A stretch of DNA of 64,000 bases from Bremia lactucae (Eukaryota; Oomycota; Peronosporomycetes; Peronosporales; Peronosporaceae): the NCBI RefSeq assembly GCF_004359215.1, contig NW_027152029.1:40675-104674 (forward strand), written 5' to 3'. How positions within the stretch are numbered: the stretch's first letter is position 1; every line of letters begins with the position of its first letter. Shown one piece after another: positions 33,604 to 42,710 of the stretch. Both the position numbers and the translations under genes were made by a program. The notes under the pieces are model-generated. The model was not told where the DNA came from, ran no database searches, and saw only the letters and a program-made list of their open reading frames with translations.

Positions 33604-34131
33604 TTGGCGACAGCTCATCGCGAACTGCAAATTATTTCCGTACGTACTCCAACATGGAGTACGCACTCTTCGTACGGTCTTCCAGCCGCTCGATATGGTG
33701 AGCCTCCACCGTCTGCTCCAACGAGATACTCTTGCCGCGCTCGTGGTCAAGTTCCTCCTCCTAATCATGGAGGAAGTGGTCGATTTTGTCGATCCTCGAC
33801 ATTAGATCCGACATACGGTTCGGATCTAATTTTCCCTCCTCCACCACAACCATTGGTGTATTTCCACGGTGGTCAACGTTTCCTTGTGGAACGTATCCAG
33901 AACCACCGTGATGTGAAGGGGCAGCGAACGAGTTATCTTGTTCGCTGGCGTGGTTATCCACCTTCACATGACAACTGGGAGCCTCGTTCCCAGCTGGTTG
34001 CTGACGTTGAGAACCTCGTCCGTCAGTATGACGAGACCCATCCGATAGTTCAGAAGGCCCATCGGAAAACACGCGCCCCTAACGCTTGTAAATCGACTGT
34101 AAAACGTCAATCGCATCACACATCTCAATAG
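33604..34131 (+). pseudogene. chromodomain region of element D
   Basis: A 175-codon frame contains a complete chromodomain at about 33877-34044: FLVERIQNHRDVKG, TSYLVRWRGYPPSHDNWEP and LVADVENLVRQYDETHP, with the aromatic positions Y/W/W of the methyl-lysine cage. It probably continues the integrase C-terminus after a stop at 33601-33603, and in E and the composite units it lies in the same place. Chromodomains of this kind target integration to marked chromatin in chromoviruses. Confidence 0.85.
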
Positions 34132-34188
34132 AGATGCGAACCCTTCACCAGGGCGTAGAATGGTAATAGACATCCCCTTTTACCCTCT

Positions 34189-35190
34189 TCAAGTTGTATA
34201 CACAACACGGACAGGGATCACCCACGTCAGGCATGAAAACCCAGCCTCACGTGACAACCGATGCGATTTAAACTTTGCACTGGTTGGAGTTCGTTTCTCA
34301 AACTTAACGCAATTCGCGTTAAGTTTTTGAAGCAAGGCCTCGCTTCCAATGTCTTTGACATTGTGAATGAACGCGCTCCAGGCTTGCATAAGCGAGACTT
34401 TATCTCGCTTATTGTTGCCACTAAACCATCGATGCTTTACAAAAGCATCGAGATAAAAATCCTCCTCAGCGCGAAAGTTCTTCGCGCTGGGATCAAGGCC
34501 ATGTAGCTTTGTCGCAATAAATAAAGGATATATATTGTGAGGAGTAGTTTCTCCAGATAAGCTACTAATTAGCCTTTCTGACAAAAGCCACGGCTTCTTC
34601 GGCAGGGGCGAGATGAGACATTTTACTGTCTTCACTCGCCTGAAAAGTACCCACTGAAGCAGGGATACCACAAGAACTTTTCTTACGATGGCTTACGCCA
34701 TCGTCATCACCTTGCACAGAAATACGTGCAGGTGACCGTACGGGAGACGGAACGAGCGATGAGGGATCATCCTCATCGTCGGGTCCAAATAGACTATTAA
34801 CTCGTCTATCAGAATGAGCCCTCTAATTCGAAGGCTCATAGTCAGCCGTCTGACGTCTATCAGGCGACTGTTCCATTCTCCCCGAGTCGGCCATTTCGTC
34901 CGACTCCCAAAGAGGGGTCGTATTCTCGTGGTGAATCACCACGTATACTCGCAACGTCTAGTGTTGTGCGAGTAGAAGATACTACGGCAGACGTTCCGTT
35001 TGCCGCAAGAGATAACAGTGCGTCACCCGCGGCTGCACAAACTGCAGCCGAAGGGTATTCAGACTAAGGTCTAGTACAGTCGTGCAAACGACCAAACCAG
35101 AAGTGAGAAGAGATTTGCAAATTCTCTTGAGGTTGCTGGATTTTTAGCGCAGCACTATAAACACCCCGCATGAGTTGATTCTTCATGCGA
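34189..35190 (-). pseudogene. antisense frame of element D
   Basis: On the strand opposite to pol, between chromodomain and 3' LTR, 34671-34189 is open for 160 codons. It includes FRAEEDFYLDAFVKHRWFSG, KRDKVSLMQAWSAFIHNVKD and KFEKRTPTSAKFKSHRLSRE. The N-terminal acidic part (near 34750-35010, with S-D-D-E-D-D-type sequence) is recognisable but has stops. This copy keeps the frame through the site where the composite units lost a base (34463-34466). An insertion at about 35046-35150 contains a 34-base inverted copy of the Gag end. Confidence 0.6.
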
Positions 35191-35301
35191 TGGAATTTAA
35201 AATGATGGTTCTAACCAATCAACATCATTTTAAAATTAAGTGGTCACATAGTGACCACTCCATCGTGACCACTCCATCCAATGACAGTCAGAGTGATTGT
35301 C

Positions 35302-35317
35302 GTTTAGGGAGGGGTGA
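35302..35317 (+). other. polypurine tract of element D
   Basis: The purine-rich TAGGGAGGGGTGA stretch lies immediately before the LTR and recurs before every LTR of the array. This is the usual plus-strand priming site. Confidence 0.6.
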
Positions 35318-35825
35318 TGTAACGGGGTGTATCGTTACATGAAATTAACACTTAAAGATTGTTCATTAATATATTATCTAAAAGGTAGATAATATTTGGA
35401 GTATATTTCTTTATATAGTAATGTTTGGAATTCTTATTCATAATAGGTATAGACCATTATCTATATTCCGCAGACTAATCAGCTGTAATATAAACAAAAG
35501 AGAGATGTAGATAAGATAAGATAAGAATTCAATTGCATGTTTAGTTTAGTTTATAATTAAGTTCGGATTTACATGATAGATAGAAGAGATACTTACTTTA
35601 TTATACAGTTTTCATTTAATTCTCTTTAAGCTAGTTGTCTTAAAGAGAAGTCTTCCTCTGCACGTACTAGTGTACGTGAAATAACGTAGGGCACCACTCG
35701 CAACTGAAGCAGTGCGAAGTGGACTTGAACTGAAGCAGTACAAGTCGTAGTACAAGAAGAGTATTTTACCCATACAATAGATTTACCAGAACAACGGTTC
35801 ACCAACCGAAGTGTGCCCCATTACA
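35318..35825 (+). repeat. second LTR of the array, with 3' extension
   Basis: It starts TGTAACGGGG and ends GTGCCCCATTACA. Compared with 232-681 it carries about 60 extra bases near the 3' end (from ACAAGAAGAGTATTTTACCC to CAACCGAAG). It closes element D and opens composite unit 1. The right side has no primer-binding site; F-body sequence follows at once. Confidence 0.85.
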
Positions 35826-36743
35826 CACTCCTCCATCAGACTGTTGACACCGATGACAAGATTCGCTTTATTTATTTTTTGAGGTTGGAATATAAACAGC
35901 TAACCGTTCGGTTGGGTTCTGCATTCCTTTGTCTGATGGCAACTAAGCGTCAGCCCCAGACTCTTAGCTCCTTCCTTAACGATGAGAAGATGGTGGACTA
36001 TGAAAGTCACGCTCTATTGGAGCGTCGCGACCAGCGAGCTCCTTCGGCGTCCTCGACTTGGGCCCGGAGGTCTCGATGATCAAGCTGCGACCTGTAACTT
36101 TTTTGAAGTGCTCTTCCACACTAATTGGAGTGAATCGATATCGCTGTGAGCTTTTGCTTTCGCAATGTCTGCAGCTTGACGACGAGCTTATTCCTCTCTG
36201 AGGATTGCCTGCTCTTAATCTTCGTCGAGCGCACTCGTAATTATGTTGGACTCAGGGTATGGTGTCCTGCGCAATGTAGCAAAAACATCCGCGGTACCAC
36301 GTTCTGGGAACGGATGTGGGGTCCGACGATATTCGTCCACACGAGAGGTGTGTAGGAGCCGCGCTCCTTTTCCCCATCCTCTTCATGAGCGATACCTTAC
36401 AAAGTAACATCAGTATTTGACGCGTTTGCGTGATCAGGCCCGTGAGGCTTCGGTGACCTCAATGAGAGAAATTCCGATCGTCCTGTTTCCAATGAAAACA
36501 AAAAGTGAAAAGGATGGGCCAAACTCTCAGTGAAGGTATTGATGCTTTAAAAGCGCGAGATGCCACTTCCTCGCGAAGGCTTTGCTCGGATTGAGGGCTC
36601 TTTTGACGCGATCCAAAACCTTCTGTCAACGTTGGAGCGTCAACAACCTCGTTTAGAGGGCCTGCTGGACATCCCGGTGAGGATACACTAATCTGCGCCA
36701 TGGCCGCCTGTCTCGGCGGAAGCGCCTTCCCAATAAAGCTTAA
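35826..36743. mobile_element. distal part of inverted Gypsy body F, unit 1
   Basis: This follows the integrase C-terminus of F in F orientation (minus strand), so it is the expected place for linker, chromodomain and antisense frame. No chromodomain is readable. On the plus strand 35813-36079 is open for 88 codons with DTDDKIRFIYFLRLEYKQ, which could be F's own antisense frame. It has a faint Gag-capsid look and no match to the FEKRT block. It recurs at 42698 and 49571. Confidence 0.45.
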
Positions 36744-37997
36744 TCAAGCCCACGTAGAAATCTGGGTCTTGTGAGTAAGGTTTAGCGTGTAAGCTAGGCC
36801 CTTCTTGGCCACCACCCCAAATGGTCCAATAAAGCGCGGGCGCAATTTGGTCTTGAAGGTCGCGAAAACCAAGTTTGTAGGTAGGTTCTTAGCTTTTAGC
36901 AAAATTCGATCTCCGACCGCATAAGAATCAATACAACTTCTGCCTTTGGCATCCGCTTGTTCTTTGTGTTCGTCTTGGCTATCAGCCATCGCGTCACGCA
37001 CATGTCTTAAGACACTTAATCGCGTTGCGAAAATTTCGCTTACTTGTTTCCGAACGGTAACAGGGCTGATATCAGCAAGCCTATCGGCTAATTCTTCCCC
37101 GCCAAGCCCTGAACCACGTAGTGGTATCGTTAACGGAACGCGTGGGTGTGTGAGAACGTTTACGTAGAATGGAGTATAGCCGATAGAGGCATGTAAAGCG
37201 TTAATTAACGCAACTTCACTTCCGGGAGTAGTGTGCTCGAGTGCTTTGGTGTCTCAGCACACACATTGCGCAGAACGACTTCAATGACGCGACTGACACG
37301 TTCAGTTTGACCATCGGTCTGCGGATGATCCGCTCTGGACATGTTAAATCTGGTGCCAAGCACTCCAAAGATCGATATCCAGTATTCACCCGTGAAACGG
37401 AAGTTTTGTTCAGAGGCAATTGCCGCAGGCAAACCGTGTTGTCAGAACGCGTGATCAATAAACAGCGTTGCTGTGCCTTCACCATCAATGATATCCGGCA
37501 CAGCTGCTAAATGAGCCGTTTTGCTTAACCGGTTAGAAAAAATCATGATGCCTGTGTTACCGGCAGAATCTTTCGGTAGGCCAACCAAAAAATTCATTCC
37601 TATGGACTCTCAACACCCTGTGGGTTCGGGTAGACTGGCCAGTGGCGCAGCAGCGTCAGCCGAGTTTTTGACCCGTTGGCAAGTTTCGCATGTGCGAACG
37701 TATGTGCATACCCTTTTGTAAATCTTTGAATCACAAATAAATCTAGCTCACGGAGCCATAGCTTCTTCCTCTAACGAGATGACCACTAACAACAGTATTA
37801 TGTGCCTCATAGAGGATTCGAAACGTTAAATCCTCATCCTGAGGAACAACGATGCGCAGAGTATATGCAGCATCTGTGTAATTAAGCAACATGCCGTTGT
37901 CGATAAAAAATCGATGTAAGCTCGCACGCATTTGCCGACAATTTAATGTCCGACTCAGTGCTCTTAAGAGCTCGCAGCAGAGCTGCGCACTGGTCAT
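36744..37997 (-). pseudogene. integrase of Gypsy body F, unit 1
   Basis: The minus strand reads the zinc-binding region ILYEAHNTVVSGHLVRG near 37790, then the core. FGVLGTRFNMSRADHPQTDG with QTERVSRVIEVVLRNV (catalytic Glu in TER) lies at 37363-37250. The C-terminal part is open at 37001-36744 with VGDRILLKAKNLPTN and LRPRFIGPFGVVAKKGLAYT. Frames change several times, so the protein is not intact. Confidence 0.82.
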
Positions 37998-37999
37998 CC

Positions 38000-38500
38000 T
38001 TGACGTAAGCCGAACAAATTAATTCAGTTATAGGTGACGTTATAGTCGTTAAATGAGAGAGCGCATAATCCAGCCTGCGTGATACCGCACAGCCAAAGTA
38101 TTCTGCTTGCCAGGCTTATATTCCACTTCAAAATTGTATTCGGCAAAAAATTAAAGCCATCGAGCCATTTTCTGAGAGAGATGGGGCGACTTAGCCGCAT
38201 TTAGGTTTCGCAGAGCAAGAATCGTGGCATGGATAAGACTATCCTTAATTGCTTCAATAGCATCACTTTCGGTGATAGTCCAACATCTTTATAAGGAGAT
38301 TAAATAATGGCCTAGCCATATCAGCGCAATTTTCGCTATATTTGTGCAAGTAGGTGGCGAGGCCCAACCACCTACTTAAATCATTTTAATTGTTAGGAAC
38401 CGGTCAACCAACTATGGTTCTTACCTTAGCGGGATTCGCTTTAAGGCCTCGCTTCCCAATGAAGCACTCTAAAACGGGAATTTCTTCTGCGCCAAAAATG
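38000..38500 (-). pseudogene. RT connection/RNase H remnant of body F, unit 1
   Basis: The minus strand keeps WLGLATYLHKYSENCADMARPLF-like connection sequence (broken by shifts) near 38370-38300. It then passes quickly to the end-of-RNase-H block (MARWL, then FLPNTILKWNISLA). The Asp and Glu blocks of the catalytic core are not found, so most of RNase H appears deleted. Confidence 0.6.
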
Positions 38501-38524
38501 CGTTTAGATGCATTGGCACACAAT

Positions 38525-39253
38525 TTATTTGTAGAGCACTACTAGCAAATGGTCGATGTGAATTTTTTCCACATCCGGCCGACCTTGCTCCGCACGATTA
38601 TGGACAAAAATGTCATTAAAATAAGTCTGCGTATAGCTAGAAACTAGATAAGGGTGGAAAAGTTGCGCCACTAGACATTTAAATGGAGCCGGGGCGTTGG
38701 AGAGCCCTTGCGGCACAACGAACCATTCCCATAGCATACCGCTTGGGGTGCTAATTGCTGTAAGCGGGATATCGTTAGCTCGCATGAGCAGTTGGTAATG
38801 ACCATCGATTAAGTCAAGGGCACTGTACATCGCGATTCCCACCATATTGTTCTGGAGAACATCCTTTCGAGGTATGGGGGTTTGTGCTGGTATAGTGGCA
38901 GCATTAAGCTTATTAAAAGCATGTATAATGCGCCATTCACCATTTGACTTTTTGACACAAAATTTCGGTGATGAAGTGAAGATTTATTCTCGCGTACCAT
39001 ACCATCTTCCTCAGCGCGAAAGTTCTATGAGCTTGGCACGGAAGGAATCGTCAACGACGTCACACTGTTCTTTTGTTAAAGGCCACTGTGCGGGTAACAC
39101 AGTATTGGTTCCAGGAACCAAGTCGATTTCAAGACGGACACCTCTATCTGGAGGTAAAACCGATGGTGGGTTGGTACAAACCCTTTCTTGAAATTCCTCA
39201 ACAATAGAATGAATCGATGGGATCTGTAATGACCGATGGCCCACTCCGCGCAC
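38525..39253 (-). pseudogene. reverse transcriptase of body F, unit 1
   Basis: RLEIDLVPGTNTVLPAQWPL at about 39130-39070 is followed, after shifts, by a FNKLNAATIPAQ.PIPRKDV-type block near 38940-38860. The frame 38845-38525 reads YSALDLIDGHYQLLMRANDI, STPSGMLWEWFVVPQGLSNAP and YTQTYFNDIFVHNRA. The catalytic FDD is FND here, so one essential Asp is lost. The FND change is shared by all three units, hence it predates their amplification. Confidence 0.88.
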
Positions 39254-39967
39254 AATGTACAGCTTTTTATGTTCTCCCGGACGGCTTCATCCAGAAGAGA
39301 TGATGATTTTGACTAAATGTTTGGTCGATTAATCACCATCTCAGACAAGTCGCCAGCTCTTGAGGCTCGGCCACACTCATCAATAGACATTTCGTCTAGC
39401 TCTAAAACAGCATGTAACGAAGGGATTGCTTCAAGGCTAAATTCTCCTTCGATGCTACCGGTACACCATTTGCAAGCGTATGCAACTGCTCGCTCATATC
39501 ACTTTCTGGCGTTATAGACGCTTCGCGTCTCTGCTGTCTCGAAGTCGAGACGATACGCCTTTTAGAGGCCGGGACTTCCAAGATTTAAGTTTCTTAACAT
39601 TTGACCAGAGTTGATGTCCAATCCGACATTCGACGAGGAGTTGTGTAACTCAAAATTCTTGTCCAGTGATTGTTAACGTGTCACTTCACGTGCATCAGAG
39701 GGGTTTGACCCGAAATGCCCTGGCAACTTGCCAATAGTATCACAACAGACACTCAGTATGGTTCCACCTCGGCCCACCACGTTCGGTGGACTTAGATGTG
39801 CCACTCCAGGATATTAAACCCTTGATGACTCGCCCTAGGCCTATATTGCTTTCAGCATTCAGTGATTTTGAAAAAATTAATTTTGTACTGAAAATTCGTA
39901 ACTGGAACGAGTGGTACTCGACGGAGTACGTACCCCCTAGTGTTTTTTAACATTTTACTTCATTATT

Positions 39968-40320
39968 TTAGACATTCCAATGTCTAGCACACTGACATAT
40001 TCGGTCAGTGAGTCGCGCAAATAGCACTTTTGTTGCTTTGCAAAGGTGGGTCATGACTTCTAAAGCTTTGCTAGAAACATGGCGCGTTGCATTTAAGGTC
40101 TTAGACCTCCAATCTATCCATGACTCATGGTATTCAAGCCAGGCCATACCAAGAATGAGATCATATCTCGAATCCAAATCAAGGAAGAAACAGCGTTACA
40201 CACTGTCAAAGTCCAGAAACTTAATACCTAACTTCAACGGAAATTTAGGAACGGTGACACGAGTCCCAGTCGCTAAGCGATAACTTCTCCTTCTCCCTCC
40301 TCAACGAGGCTTAGATTCAT
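39968..40320 (-). pseudogene. protease C-terminal remnant and Gag scrap of body F, unit 1
   Basis: The minus strand frame 40177-39968 reads MDSRYDLILGMAWLEYHESW, the conserved C-terminal protease block. Just upstream, EPMNLSLVEEGEGE at about 40320-40279 resembles the EPMDLS block that precedes the zinc knuckle of Gag in D. Most of Gag and the protease active site are absent. The stretch 39254-39967 between protease and RT has no recognised motif. Confidence 0.65.
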
Positions 40321-40445
40321 GGGTTCCGGTCCGTACGGATGGTACGGGCGGAGCCGACCAACGTAAATCGTAGGATGCGTTCGCATCCTACGTGGCAATT
40401 CTATTGTGTACGGCTCCGCCCGTACCATCAGTACGTGGCTTCTTC
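40321..40445. repeat. fold-back junction between body F and the D-type tail, unit 1
   Basis: GTACGGGCGGAGCCG at about 40341-40355 is matched by CGGCTCCGCCCGTAC at about 40417-40431, and the centre is CGTAGGATGCG TT CGCATCCTACG. As a result both strands encode the same integrase C-terminal block: plus RRMRSHPT and RLRPYHQY, minus RRMRTHPT and RLRPYHPYG. Body F runs leftward from it and the D-type tail runs rightward. Confidence 0.8.
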
Positions 40446-41010
40446 CGAGGACGGATTTCACCACCCTTTTCAAGAATCTCCAAAAGATTCGTGTGATCGT
40501 GATCCAGATTCTCATGTTGAACCTGAAGTTTCTCATGCCGGTTCCGAATATCCTCGAAACTACAATGACTGACGACATCATCTCATCGCGAACAGCATGA
40601 TATTTTCGTTCGTACTCCAACATGGAGTACGCACTCTTCGAACGGTCTCCCAACCGCTCAATATGGTGAGCCTGCACCGTCTGCTTCAACGAGCGACGCT
40701 TGCCGCGCTCGTAGTCAAGTCCCTCCTCCAAATCATGGAGGAAGTGACCAATTTTTCGATCCTTGACATTAGATCCGACATACGATTCGGAGCTAATTTT
40801 CCCTCCTCCACCACATCCATTGGTAGATTCCGACGGACGTTTCCTTGTGGAACGTATCCAGAACCACTTTGATGTGAAGGGGCAGCGAACGAGTTATCTT
40901 GTTCGCTGGCGTGGTTATCCACCTTAACATGACAGCTGGGAATCTCGTTCCCAGCTGGTTGCTGACGTTGAGGGCCTCGTCCGTCAGTATGAGGAGACCC
41001 ACCCGATGGT
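40446..41010 (+). pseudogene. D-type integrase end and chromodomain, unit 1
   Basis: The plus strand continues from the integrase C-terminal block into the same linker as D. It then gives a chromodomain at about 40846-41010 (FLVERIQNHFDVKG, TSYLVRWRGYPP, a TAA stop near 40921, HDSWESRSQLV). The stop is shared by units 2 and 3. Confidence 0.75.
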
Positions 41011-42067
41011 TCAGAAGGCCCATCGGAAAACACGCGCCTGGTGCTTGTAAATTGATTGCAAAACCTCAATCGCATCACGCATGTCAATAGAGATGCGAGC
41101 CCTTCCCCAGGGCGAAGAAAGGAAGTAAACATCCCATTTCGCTCGTTTCGTGTTGTCGACACAACGCGTAGAGGGATCACCCCACCCGAGACATGAAAGC
41201 CCAGCCTCACGTGACAACCGATGCAATTTATACTTTGCACCGTTTGGAGTTCGTTTCTCAAACTTAACGCGATTCGCGTTAAGTTTTTGAAACCAGGCCT
41301 CGCGTCCAATGTCATTGACATTGCGAATGAACGCGCTCCAGGCTTGCATAAGCGATACTTTATCTCGCTTATTGTTGCCACTAAACCAGCGATGCTTAAG
41401 AAAGGCATCGAGATAAAAATCTTCTCAGCCCGAAAGTTCTTCGCGCTGGGTTCAAGGCCATGTAGCTTTGTCGCAATAAATAAAGGATATTTGTTGTGAG
41501 GAGTAGTTTCTTCAGACAAGCTATTGATTAGACGTTCTGGCAAAAGCCACGGCTTCTTCTCAGGGGCGAGATGAGACATTTTACTGTCTTCACTCCCCTG
41601 AGTGGTACCCACTGAAGCAGGGGTACCACAAGAACTTTTATTACGATGGCTTACGCCATCGTCATCACCTTGCACATAACAGGTGCAGGTGACCGTACGG
41701 GAGACGGAACGGGCGATGAGGGATCATCCTCATCGTCGGATCCAAATAGACTATTAACTCGTCTATCAGAATGAGCCCTCTCATTCGAAGGCTCATAGTC
41801 AACCGCCTGACGTCTATCAGGCGACTGTTCCATTCTCCCCAAGTCGGCCATTTCGTCTGACTCGCATTCGTAGTCGACCTCCAAAGAGGGGTCGTATTCA
41901 CGTGGTGAATCACCACGTGCACTCGCAACATCTAGTGTTGTGCGAGTGGAAGATACTACGGCAGACGTTCCGTCTGCTGCAAGAGATAACAGTGCGACAC
42001 CCGCGGCTGCACGAACCGCAGCCGAAGGCGCAGCACTATCGACACCCCGCATGAGTTGATTCTTCAT
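41011..42067 (-). pseudogene. antisense frame of the composite unit, copy 1
   Basis: Opposite to the D-type pol tail. The N-terminal part (42067-41651, 138 codons) is Ala-rich then acidic: DPSLEVDYECESDEMADLGR, LFGSDDEDDPSSPVPSPVRS. After a frame change the 41675 frame carries LPERLINSLSEETTPHNKYP. A one-base deletion relative to D near 41421 shifts it again into 41349-41011 with MQAWSAFIRNVND, then EAWFQKLN, KFEKRTPNGAKYKL and RLSREAGLSCL. At least two shifts break it. The start lies about 130 bases from the LTR, so an antisense promoter in or near the LTR would be needed. Confidence 0.6.
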
Positions 42068-42198
42068 GCGATGGAATTTAAAATGATGGTTCTAACCAAT
42101 CAACATCATTTTAAAATTAAGTGGTCACATAGTGACCACTCCATCGTGACCACTCCATCCAATGACAGTCAGAGTGATTGTCGTTTAGGGAGGGGTGA

Positions 42199-42710
42199 TG
42201 TAACGGGGTGTATCGTTACATGAAATTAACACTTAAAGATTGTTCATTAATATATTATCTAAAAGGTAGATAATATTTGGAGGATATTACTTTATACAGT
42301 AATGTTCAGAATTCTTATTCATTAATAGGTATAGACCATTATCTATATTCCGCAGACTAATCAGCTGTAAGGATAAACAAAAGAGAGATGTAGATAAGAT
42401 AAGATAAAAATTCAATTGCATGTTTAGTATTAGTTTATAATTAAGTTCGCATTTACAAGATAGATAGAAGAGATACTTACTTTTATTATACAGTTTTCAT
42501 TTAATTCTCTTTAAGCTAGTTGCCTTAAAGAGAAGTCTTCCTCTGCACGTACTAGTGTACGTGAAATAACGTAGGGCACCACTCGCAACTGAAGCAGTGC
42601 GAAGTGGACTTGAACTGAAGCAGTACAAGTCGTAGTACAAGAAGAGTATTTTACCCATACAATAGATTTACCAGAACAACGGTTCACCAACCGAAGTGTG
42701 CCCCATTACA
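42199..42710 (+). repeat. third LTR of the array, with 3' extension
   Basis: TGTAACGGGG to CCCCATTACA, 512 bp, with the same extension as 35318-35825. Scattered substitutions relative to that LTR (for example in the GGAGGATATTACTTTATAC region) show that it is not a simple assembly copy. It is shared between units 1 and 2. Confidence 0.85.

Noticed and set aside
40686..41675. A 329-codon minus-strand frame as one complete gene
   Set aside because: Only its first part corresponds to the conserved antisense block. The C-terminal two thirds read in the wrong frame after a one-base deletion relative to element D and run opposite the chromodomain.
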